This document shows positions 1-4,411 of a stretch of DNA of 5,513 bases, in pieces. The notes beneath the pieces were generated by a model. It saw only the letters and a program-made list of their open reading frames with translations, had not been told where the DNA came from and searched no databases. The position numbers and the translations under genes are program-made. Source of the DNA: Clostridiales bacterium. Its GTDB lineage: Bacteria; Bacillota; Clostridia; Christensenellales; Aristaeellaceae. Every line of letters begins with the position of its first letter. Position 1 is the stretch's first letter. The DNA lies in contig DXVG01000136.1 of NCBI GenBank assembly GCA_019409045.1, forward strand, positions 1-5,513. Direction: 5' to 3'.

Positions 1-1
1 G

Positions 2-184
2 CTCTACGGCGTGGAGGTCAAGTTCTACTCCTCCAAGCTCAAGGTCGGCGCGCACTTTGAAACGGCGCTGCCCGGCTTCTACGCCATCGGCGACGGCGCG
101 GGCGTGACGCGCGGGCTGATGCAGGCGTCGGTCACCGGCGTGGTGGTCGCGCGCGACATCATGCGCGCCTCCGGCGAGGCGTGA
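2..184 (+). CDS. FAD-dependent dehydrogenase, COG2509-like (C-terminal fragment)
   Basis: This is the final 60 residues plus TGA stop of a gene that starts left of the window; position 1 is the last base of a cut codon. The fragment contains GFYAIGDGAGVTRGLMQAS (about residues 25-43 of what is visible), followed by an alpha-helical tail ending in SGEA. A Y/FAIGDGAG motif followed by a Gly-Leu-x-Gln-Ala helix is how FAD-dependent NAD(P)/FAD oxidoreductases contact the FAD pyrophosphate and ribityl chain near the C-terminus. The variant GDGAGVTRGLxQA is typical of the uncharacterised COG2509 dehydrogenases. The substrate is unknown. The gene converges with the SLOG gene on the other strand and their reading frames overlap by 106 bases. 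The family call is fairly secure; the physiological role is not established. Confidence 0.8.
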   Translation, partial: LYGVEVKFYSSKLKVGAHFETALPGFYAIGDGAGVTRGLMQASVTGVVVARDIMRASGEA

Positions 185-666
185 TCGCGCGCGCGGAAGC
201 GATCTGAGCAGGCGGCCAGGTCGATCAGACACAGACCTGGCCGCCTGCGCGCATATTGGAGCGTCGCCCACGCGCCGCCAAAATCGCGCAGCACATAGAA
301 CAGCAGCGCCTGCGAGCGATCCACCATCCAGCGGTTGCGCATGGAAATGGCGCGCTTGAAGTGCACGCCCGCCAACTCCTCCGGAACCAGCACGCCGTCG
401 TAGGCGGACGCGTAGAGCGCGCGGTTTTCGTTTATGTCCCGCGCCAGGCGCGGCAGCACCAGCACCAGACGCACGCGCGCGTCGGGATGGCGCGCGCGCA
501 GGCGGCGCACCGCCCGCTCGCACAGGCGGTCAAACTCGCCCATGCCGCCGGAGAGAAACAATATCTCCCGCTCGGCGCGAATCAGGCGCTCCAGCGTCGC
601 GTCCACGCGCCCGTCCACGCCCGCCTCAAAGAGCTGCCTGTGCCCGGCAAAGGTGCATGTAAACAC
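79..666 (-). CDS. SLOG-family (YpsA/DUF1273-like) putative nucleotide-binding protein
   Basis: The start is GTG at 664-666, supported by a GGAGG ribosome binding site (complement of 674-678) seven bases upstream. The 195-residue product begins with TCTFAGHR (residues 3-10), matching the first strand and GHR motif of clostridial SLOG proteins. It continues with a glycine-rich turn SGGMGEFD (39-46), RNRWMVDRS (110-118) and GGAWATL (130-136), and its core closes with a hydrophobic strand LCLIDLA (145-151). SLOG domains are Rossmann-like folds thought to bind nucleotides or nucleotide-derived ligands; no enzymatic role is shown for this subfamily. Family members usually end soon after the last strand. 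The remaining 44 or so residues are Arg/Ala/Ser-rich and mostly antisense to the conserved end of the neighbouring dehydrogenase, so they look like run-on sequence. The gene has its own promoter, divergent from the Xre gene. Confidence 0.8.
   Translation of the reverse strand: MFTCTFAGHRQLFEAGVDGRVDATLERLIRAEREILFLSGGMGEFDRLCERAVRRLRARHPDARVRLVLVLPRLARDINENRALYASAYDGVLVPEELAGVHFKRAISMRNRWMVDRSQALLFYVLRDFGGAWATLQYARRRPGLCLIDLAACSDRFRARDHASPEARMMSRATTTPVTDACISPRVTPAPSPMA
208..248. repeat. Perfect 15-bp inverted repeat at a convergent gene junction
   Basis: The arms at 208-222 (GCAGGCGGCCAGGTC) and 234-248 are exact reverse complements, separated by an 11-base loop. RNA from either strand would form a very stable hairpin. 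It lies 24 bases past the dehydrogenase stop and inside the C-terminal codons of the SLOG gene, around the IDLAAC residues. No T-run follows on either strand, so it is not a textbook intrinsic terminator. Its position between convergent genes still suggests a transcript-end or RNA-stabilising role. Confidence 0.65.
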
Positions 667-683
667 GGTTTTTCCTCCGAAAT

Positions 684-721
684 CGCATTTATAATGCGAA
701 AATTATAGCCTTTATAATGCG
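684..721. promoter_or_regulatory. Twin TTTATAATGCG direct repeats, candidate operators
   Basis: The 11-mer TTTATAATGCG occurs at 688-698 and again at 711-721, start to start 23 bp, about two helical turns, so both copies face the same side of the DNA. The first copy is part of a palindrome, CGCATT-TAT-AATGCG (684-698). The second copy contains TATAAT at 713-718, a possible -10 for the rightward Xre gene, and sits in the spacer of the leftward promoter. The arrangement would let one protein control both divergent genes. The adjacent Xre protein is the obvious candidate, by inference. Confidence 0.5.
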
Positions 722-731
722 TTTTTGCCAA
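702..731 (-). promoter_or_regulatory. Sigma-A-type promoter for the SLOG gene
   Basis: On the minus strand there is TTGGCA (complement of 726-731), an 18-base spacer, then a consensus TATAAT (complement of 702-707). The -10 lies about 36 bases upstream of the GTG start and its GGAGG site. An 11-bp direct repeat flanks the -10 box, so the promoter is likely regulated. Confidence 0.6.
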
Positions 732-770
732 TGCCACCGTTTCATAAACTAGTGTTGTGAGGTGGCATTG
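729..770 (+). promoter_or_regulatory. Inverted repeat covering the ribosome binding site of the first Xre gene
   Basis: CAATGCCACC (729-738) and GGTGGCATTG (761-770) are exact reverse complements separated by 22 bases. The right arm includes most of the Shine-Dalgarno sequence GAGGTGG (759-765) and ends one base before the ATG at 772. In mRNA this hairpin could hide the ribosome binding site. As DNA it is a dyad that could also serve as a protein-binding site. The sequence alone cannot separate these roles. Confidence 0.5.
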
Positions 771-771
771 C

Positions 772-1098
772 ATGAATGAGAAAAAGGCGGTCAACGTGGA
801 GATCGGCATGCGCATACAGCGTGCGAGGGAGCGCGCCGGGCTCACGCAGGACGCGCTGGCTGAGCGCGTGGGGCTGGAGCCCAAGAGCGTATCGGCCATC
901 GAGCGCGGCGTGGTGGGCATCTCCGTACCCGCCCTCAGGCGCGTGTGCGAGGTGCTGCGCGTATCCGCCGACGCGCTCTTGTTCGGCGCGGAAAGCGACG
1001 CGCGGGACATGGCCGCCCAGCTTGAGCGGCTCACGCCCAGGCAACTGGAGATCGCGCGGCGCATGTTCGAAGGCCTTTTGGAGGCGTTTTCCATGTGA
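772..1098 (+). CDS. Xre/Cro-type helix-turn-helix regulator (first)
   Basis: This is a 108-residue cytoplasmic DNA-binding protein. The start chosen is ATG at 772, preceded by GAGGTGG six bases upstream; the earlier in-frame GTG at 757 has no ribosome binding site and overlaps this one. Residues about 12-70 are an HTH_3 domain: IGMRIQRARERAGLTQDALA is helices 1-2, the recognition region is LEPKSVSAIERG (35-46), and SVPALRRVCEVLRVSADALL completes the fold. The tail (about 78-108) is a predicted amphipathic helix beginning LERLTPRQLEIA, probably for dimerisation. It is divergently transcribed from the SLOG gene across a region with repeated operator-like sequences, so autoregulation or control of the SLOG gene is plausible. 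It is only distantly similar to the two Xre proteins that follow and has its own terminator. Confidence 0.88.
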   Translation: MNEKKAVNVEIGMRIQRARERAGLTQDALAERVGLEPKSVSAIERGVVGISVPALRRVCEVLRVSADALLFGAESDARDMAAQLERLTPRQLEIARRMFEGLLEAFSM

Positions 1099-1122
1099 GG
1101 GACGCGGGATCACAACGCGGCG

Positions 1123-1151
1123 AACGCGGCAACGCGCGTGCCGCGTTTTTT
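1123..1151 (+). terminator. Intrinsic terminator after the first Xre gene
   Basis: AACGCGGCA (1123-1131) pairs perfectly with TGCCGCGTT (1139-1147) around a seven-base loop, and a T6 tract (1146-1151) overlaps the end of the stem. It lies 25 bases after the stop codon and separates this gene from the tandem Xre pair. Confidence 0.85.
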
Positions 1152-1228
1152 CGCGCCGGAGCGTTCGACGACACATGGGATATAAAGCGTTACTTTAATT
1201 ATATCAGTTAAAATTTATAAATCAAGCA

Positions 1229-1262
1229 TTGACGGGCACAATATCGTAAATTGATTACGATA
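1229..1262 (+). promoter_or_regulatory. Promoter/operator region of the tandem Xre pair with 21-bp palindrome
   Basis: TATCGTAA (1242-1249) and TTACGATA (1255-1262) form a perfect 8-bp inverted repeat around ATTGA. This shape and size are typical of operators bound by dimers of Xre/Cro or phage-type repressors. The right arm touches the AGGAGG ribosome binding site (1262-1267). A possible -35, TTGACG, lies at 1229-1234, with a weak -10 (TGATTA, 1252-1257) 17 bases on, inside the palindrome; a repressor bound there would block the promoter. The -10 assignment is uncertain, because the stretch 1181-1260 is AT-rich and offers other weak boxes such as TATAAA at 1216-1221. Confidence 0.55.
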
Positions 1263-1275
1263 GGAGGTGTCTGCC

Positions 1276-1635
1276 GTGAAGGACATGTGGGAAATACTGC
1301 GCGATCTGCGCGAGGACAGGGACATGTCCCAGCGAGAGGTTGCGGAGCGGCTCGGCGTCACGCCGCAGCAGTATTCTCAATACGAAAACGGCGTCAATGA
1401 GATACCTCTGCATCGCTTCATAAAGCTCGTTGATATATTCGACGTGTCTGCGGATTACCTCCTCGGCCGCACGCAGAAGCAGGCGAACCGGTCCTGGCAG
1501 AATGTGCAGGTCACGCGCGACTGCTCGTGCCCGGCGATGGTGAGCGCGGTGCTGTCCCTGAGCGAGGAGGGCCGCGAGGCCGTGGTGGAATACATTCGCC
1601 TGCAAAGGCTCAAGGAGCGGACGAAGCGCACATGA
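1276..1635 (+). CDS. Xre-type helix-turn-helix regulator, tandem copy 1
   Basis: This is a 119-residue DNA-binding protein. The start is GTG at 1276, eight bases after AGGAGG (1262-1267) and aligned with the start of the next copy; the earlier in-frame GTG at 1267 overlaps the ribosome binding site. Residues about 5-63 are the HTH_3 domain, with LREDRDMSQREVAERLGVT as helices 1-2, PQQYSQYENG (30-39) as the recognition region, and LVDIFDVSADYLLGR closing the fold. The linker carries a Cys-Ser-Cys pair (83-85). The C-terminal helix (about 91-116) begins AVLSLSEEGREAVVEYIRLQ, a tail common in clostridial Xre regulators and probably used for oligomerisation. It is followed after 45 bases by a paralogue, likely co-transcribed. 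The palindrome just upstream suggests autorepression. The target genes are unknown. Confidence 0.88.
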   Translation: MKDMWEILRDLREDRDMSQREVAERLGVTPQQYSQYENGVNEIPLHRFIKLVDIFDVSADYLLGRTQKQANRSWQNVQVTRDCSCPAMVSAVLSLSEEGREAVVEYIRLQRLKERTKRT

Positions 1636-2030
1636 GCCAATGCCCGAAAAGCGCCCTGCGCGCGGAGGGAGGCGTCAGATGTGAAGGACATGCGGGAAAT
1701 ACTGCGCGATCTGCGCGAGGACAGGGACATGTCCCAGAGGGAGGCGGGCGAACTGCTCGGCGTTTCCCAACAGCAGTATTCGCAGTATGAGACGGGTGTG
1801 ACTGAGCTGCCGCTTCGTCACTTTTCAAAGCTCGTCGATATATTCGACGTGTCTGCGGATTACCTCCTCGGCCGCACGCAGAAGCAGGCGAACCGGTCCT
1901 GGCAGAATGTGCAGGTCACGCGCGACTGCTCGTGCCCGGCGATGGTGAGCGCGGTGCTGTCCCTGAGCGAGGAGGGCCGCGAGGCCGTGGTGGAATATAT
2001 CCGCCTGCAAAGGCTCAAGGAGCGGACGAA
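1276..2030 (+). repeat. Tandem duplication of the Xre gene, 405-bp period, mosaic divergence
   Basis: The unit 1276-1625 repeats at 1681-2030 without indels. By hand alignment, 1276-1332 differs from its partner at one position. Positions 1333-1431 differ at about 32 of 99. Positions 1432-1592 are identical over 161 bases, and 1593-1625 has two differences. Many changes in the divergent block are synonymous. Confidence 0.9.
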
Positions 2031-2040
2031 AAAGAGCTGA
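1681..2040 (+). CDS. Xre-type helix-turn-helix regulator, tandem copy 2
   Basis: This 119-residue paralogue has the same length as the preceding gene. It starts with GTG at 1681 after a GGAGGGAGG-type site (about 1664-1672). The N-terminal 19 residues differ from copy 1 only at residue 5 (Arg for Trp). From residue 53 the proteins are identical until the last two residues (KS for RT). Residues 20-50, covering helix 2, the recognition helix and helix 4, differ at many places: for example GVSQQQYSQYETG replaces GVTPQQYSQYENG, and LPLRHFSKL replaces IPLHRFIKL. The shared tail suggests the two proteins could form mixed dimers, while the differing helix-turn-helix suggests different DNA sites. Both points are inference. 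No separate promoter or palindrome is seen in the 45-base gap, so it probably depends on the upstream promoter. Confidence 0.88.
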   Translation: MKDMREILRDLREDRDMSQREAGELLGVSQQQYSQYETGVTELPLRHFSKLVDIFDVSADYLLGRTQKQANRSWQNVQVTRDCSCPAMVSAVLSLSEEGREAVVEYIRLQRLKERTKKS

Positions 2041-2065
2041 AAAAGGGGCCCCCCGCGGGGGCTCC
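2040..2065 (-). terminator. Leftward intrinsic terminator of the hydrogenase-like operon
   Basis: On the minus strand a GC-rich hairpin (2045-2065, about nine pairs including one G-U, three-base loop) is followed directly by T5 (complement of 2040-2044). It ends leftward transcripts that have crossed the structured element, and its T-run abuts the stop codon of the convergent Xre gene. In the rightward direction the same hairpin has no T-run. Confidence 0.7.
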
Positions 2066-2292
2066 TCAGGATGTGACAAAGTCAACAGACTGCCAGAGTG
2101 TTGAGAAAGCCCGCAAGCCAAGGAAGCGAGCTTGCAAACAAGGTTTCTTACATGGACGTAAGTGACCGCAGTTTGCAAGCGATGCTGACGCAGGAAGCAA
2201 AAATCACTTCCGCTTGTTTTCTTTCGGAAGTGATTTTTGCGTTTGGGGGCTTTGTCAACGCTCTGAGGGGCCCCCGCGGGGGCTCCTTTTTT
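2041..2292. repeat. Structured intergenic element with terminal inverted repeats (MITE-like or structured RNA)
   Basis: This 252-base gene-free stretch lies between convergent genes. Its ends, 2041-2081 and 2250-2292, are imperfect inverted repeats sharing an A/T run, a GC-rich hairpin, CTCAG and TGACAAAG. Inside, 2094-2112 pairs with 2247-2265 (17 Watson-Crick pairs, one G-U, one mismatch). A 10-bp stem GCTTGCAAAC joins 2130-2139 to 2171-2180, with a small hairpin CTTAC/GTAAG at its tip (2147-2162). A perfect 16-bp hairpin has arms at 2197-2212 and 2225-2240. RNA from either strand would fold into a closed multibranch structure. The compact size, terminal inverted repeats and nested hairpins resemble small non-autonomous mobile elements or dispersed intergenic repeats. 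A functional RNA is an alternative. No clear target-site duplication is visible. Confidence 0.6.
2267..2292 (+). terminator. Rightward intrinsic terminator of the tandem Xre genes
   Basis: GGGGCCCCC and GGGGGCTCC pair around a tight CGCG turn (2267-2286), followed by T6 (2287-2292). The terminator stops rightward transcription just before it would run antisense into the DRTGG gene ending at 2304. Its hairpin is almost the same sequence as the leftward terminator at 2045-2065, and the two T-runs point outward. Confidence 0.8.
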
Positions 2293-2303
2293 GTTGGGCG
2301 CTG

Positions 2304-2639
2304 TTATTCCACGCCCTTTTCGTGCATCAGGCCGGCGATGCGGTAGGCGCTCAGGGGGCTGGTGATCAGCGCGATGCCCTCCTCCTCGGCCTTTTCCACC
2401 ACCGCGGGCTCAAACTGCACGCCCTCGGCGGCGACGACGCAGCTCATGTCCGCCAGCACGGCCACGGCCACCACGTTCATGTGCGCCTGCACCGTCACCC
2501 AGGCCATGCCCTCCCGGCCGCGCGCCATCACCCAGCTCAAAAGGTCGCACACATAGCCGCACAGCACCTCGCGGCCGGTATCCACGGTCTTGGTCTCCAC
2601 TTTGCCGTCGATGAGCGCGGCAAGCTCCTGAATGGTCAT
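2304..2639 (-). CDS. Small DRTGG-domain protein (distal copy)
   Basis: This is a 111-residue protein. The start is ATG at 2637-2639 (MTIQELAALIDG), seven bases after GGAGGA (complement of 2647-2652); an in-frame ATG at 2654 overlaps that site and is rejected. The sequence covers one DRTGG-like alpha/beta domain. After an N-terminal helix come EVLCGYVCDLLSWVM (residues about 24-38), AWVTVQAHMNVVAVAVLADM with its buried strand and helix, then EKAEEEGIALITSPLSAYRIAGLM near the C-terminus. DRTGG domains occur next to CBS, HPr-kinase or phosphotransacetylase domains as presumed regulatory modules; here the domain stands alone. The literal DRTGG motif is not present. Annotation pipelines often call such proteins serine kinases, but no kinase P-loop is present. 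It is the last gene of the operon, 21 bases after the hydrogenase-like gene. Confidence 0.8.
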   Translation of the reverse strand: MTIQELAALIDGKVETKTVDTGREVLCGYVCDLLSWVMARGREGMAWVTVQAHMNVVAVAVLADMSCVVAAEGVQFEPAVVEKAEEEGIALITSPLSAYRIAGLMHEKGVE

Positions 2640-2660
2640 CGCATATTCCTCCATGATCTG

Positions 2661-3971
2661 TTATTCTCGTGTCGCCTCGGCCATTTCCACCATCTGAGAG
2701 GCCATAAAGCTCAAGCGTTCCTTGAGCATGTGGATGCAGTTGAGCTCCGTGGCGTAGCCCTGCACGATGTCCTCGGCCAGCGCCTGACAGGTGGGCGAGC
2801 CGCAGCTTCCGCAGTCCAGCCCCGGCAGGCGCTTGCGCAGCTCGCCGATGCGGGCGAGCTTTTCCATGGCTACCTTGAAGTCCTCGTCCAGCCGCGTGTT
2901 TTCCATGGGCTTGAGCGGCGTTTCAAAGCCGATCTGGTCGCGCAGCGCGTCCAGCTCCGCCGCGGAGATCTTCTGCTCCGGCCGCGTCTTGGGCAGCATC
3001 TGCGCCAGCAGGCGTATGCGGTTGCGGGCGATGAACATGTTTTCAAACGTCAGCGGGCCGCCCACGCAGCCGCCCAGGCAGGCCAGCCCCTCGAAGTAGC
3101 GCACCTCGGGCAGGCGGTTGTTTTCGATCTCCTCCAGCACGCGGATGACGTTGTCGATGCCGTCCACGGCCAGCGCCTCGTTCACGCCGATGGCCAGCGC
3201 CTCGCCGCCGGTGCGCGCCCAGTTGACCCCGAAGGACGTGGCTGGGAAGTGGGCAAGGTCGGGCCGCGCGCCGCCCTTTCGAAGAAGCTCGGAGAGCAGC
3301 CCGTACACCTCCAGAAACGAGATCGCGCCGCTGACCGCGCTGCTTTCGTGGCCCAGAGGGTTGCGGATGGCGGTCATCTTGGCCGCGCAGGGGGTGATGA
3401 AGAACACGCCCACGTCCTCGTCGGCCACGCCGCGCTCCTCGCAGAAGCGGCGGCGCGCCTCGATGGCGGCGACCTCCATGGGGCTTTTGAGCTCCACGAT
3501 GTTTTCAATAAGCTCCGGAAACCGCGTCTGGATCAGCCGCACCACCGCGGGGCAGCTCGAGGAGATCAGCGGCCGCGGCACGCCCGGCTCCTGCATCTTC
3601 TCCATGATGGCGCGGCTTACGATGTCCGCGCCGTGCGCGACCTCGCACACATAGTCGAACCCCATCATCTTCAGCGCCGCCGGGATCGCCGCCGCGGCGG
3701 TCAGGTCCTTGAACTGGCCGTAGAGCGCGGGCGCGGGCAGCGCGATCTTGTACGGGTAGCGGTTGATGGCGGAGAGGGGGTTGGTGGTGGCCACCTTGGC
3801 GTGGTGCTCGCACACGCGGATGCACTCGCCGCAGTCGATGCACCGCTCGTCGATGATGCGCGCGCGGCGCTCGCGGATGCGTATGGCCTCGGTCGGGCAG
3901 CGCTTGAGGCACGCGGTGCAGCCCACGCACTTGGTCACATCCAGCGTGACCGAATGGAAGTACTTGTTCAT
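2661..3971 (-). CDS. Ferredoxin-[FeFe]-hydrogenase-like protein with C-terminal 4Fe-4S domain, putative sensory type
   Basis: This 436-residue cytoplasmic iron-sulfur protein starts at ATG 3971, 14 bases after the RsbW-like gene, with only a weak ribosome binding site, so coupled translation is likely. Residues 15-25 (CVGCTACLKRC) and 44-54 (CIDCGECIRVC) bind two [4Fe-4S] clusters. Residues about 75-325 are the hydrogenase large-subunit domain, with H-cluster ligand cysteines C140 in SSSCPAV, C195 in TPCAAK, and C298 and C302 in ACLGGC. Residues 387-412 are an RnfB-like Fe-S domain (CGSCGSPTC plus C412). Catalytic enzymes have TSCCPAW, PCxxKxxE and CPGGC; here the proton-transfer cysteine is S139, the conserved glutamate is A201, and Pro is L299. 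Loss of that cysteine is reported for sensory-type (HydS, group C/D) hydrogenases. No PAS domain is present. A redox- or H2-sensing role is inferred from these changes and the neighbours. Confidence 0.88.
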   Translation of the reverse strand: MNKYFHSVTLDVTKCVGCTACLKRCPTEAIRIRERRARIIDERCIDCGECIRVCEHHAKVATTNPLSAINRYPYKIALPAPALYGQFKDLTAAAAIPAALKMMGFDYVCEVAHGADIVSRAIMEKMQEPGVPRPLISSSCPAVVRLIQTRFPELIENIVELKSPMEVAAIEARRRFCEERGVADEDVGVFFITPCAAKMTAIRNPLGHESSAVSGAISFLEVYGLLSELLRKGGARPDLAHFPATSFGVNWARTGGEALAIGVNEALAVDGIDNVIRVLEEIENNRLPEVRYFEGLACLGGCVGGPLTFENMFIARNRIRLLAQMLPKTRPEQKISAAELDALRDQIGFETPLKPMENTRLDEDFKVAMEKLARIGELRKRLPGLDCGSCGSPTCQALAEDIVQGYATELNCIHMLKERLSFMASQMVEMAEATRE

Positions 3972-3985
3972 CAGGCTTCGTCCCT

Positions 3986-4411
3986 TCAGCCGGCGAAGAA
4001 TTTCATGTGTATGTTGGTGCCCACGCCCACCTCGGAGCGTATGTCGAACTCGTCGGCATTGCGCTTCATGTTGGGAAGGCCCATGCCCGCGCCGAAGCCG
4101 AGCATGCGCACCTCGTCCGAGGCGGTGGACCAGCCCTCCTGCATGGCGAGGTCGAGGTTGGGGATGCCCGGGCCGCGGTCGGACACGTCCAGCGTGACGC
4201 TGCCGGGCTCGATGGTGATCTCCATCTGTCCGCCCAGGGAGTGTATGACCAGGTTCAGCTCCACCTCGTAGGAGGCCACCGACACGCGCCGGATCACCGG
4301 GCTTGGCACGCCCAGCTTGCGCAGCATGCGCTTGATGCTGCCGGAGGCCTCGCCGGCGGTCTCAAACGCGCCCTTTTCCACGGGGTAGACTTCACGGATG
4401 ACTTCGCTCAT
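3986..4411 (-). CDS. RsbW-like anti-sigma-factor-type GHKL ATPase
   Basis: This is a 141-residue cytoplasmic protein. The start is ATG at 4409-4411, overlapping the stop of the upstream DRTGG gene as ATGA, a classic coupling arrangement. It has the Bergerat ATP-binding fold: N box SYEVELN (E49, N53), G1 box DRGPGIP (78-84) and G2 box GFGAGMGLPNM (105-115), ending with SEVGVGTNIHMKFF. The size and motif spacing match RsbW/SpoIIAB-like serine kinases and anti-sigma regulatory factors rather than full sensor histidine kinases, since no dimerisation histidine domain is present. RsbW proteins phosphorylate an STAS anti-anti-sigma partner or sequester a sigma factor; no such partner lies in this window. 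Lying between a DRTGG gene and the hydrogenase-like gene, it may relay their signal. That is inference. Confidence 0.85.
   Translation of the reverse strand: MSEVIREVYPVEKGAFETAGEASGSIKRMLRKLGVPSPVIRRVSVASYEVELNLVIHSLGGQMEITIEPGSVTLDVSDRGPGIPNLDLAMQEGWSTASDEVRMLGFGAGMGLPNMKRNADEFDIRSEVGVGTNIHMKFFAG

Noticed and set aside
256..708. Plus-strand open frame of 150 codons opposite the SLOG gene.
   Set aside because: The minus strand has a GGAGG site, a consensus promoter and clear SLOG motifs; this frame is Arg/Gln/His-rich and runs through the promoter region.
2045..2065. The left GC-rich hairpin as a rightward terminator of the tandem Xre genes.
   Set aside because: Rightward it is followed by TCAGGATG with no T-run. 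The T5 tract is on the leftward side; the rightward terminator is the copy at 2267-2292.
2041..2292. A CRISPR array or transposase remnant in the repeat-rich gap.
   Set aside because: There are no regularly spaced direct repeats with unique spacers, and no reading frame resembling a transposase. The repeats are inverted and nested.
2098..2346. Open frame of 82 codons across the intergenic element.
   Set aside because: It starts inside the left arm of the long-range stem and reads through both hairpins and a terminator. It has no good ribosome binding site, and the base-pairing explains the sequence better than coding.
2214..4271. A 685-codon open reading frame on the plus strand.
   Set aside because: It is antisense to the hydrogenase-like and RsbW-like genes, is rich in His, Arg and Ala without any domain pattern, and exists because GC-rich coding DNA lacks stops on the opposite strand. 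The minus strand carries the Fe-S, H-cluster and GHKL motifs.
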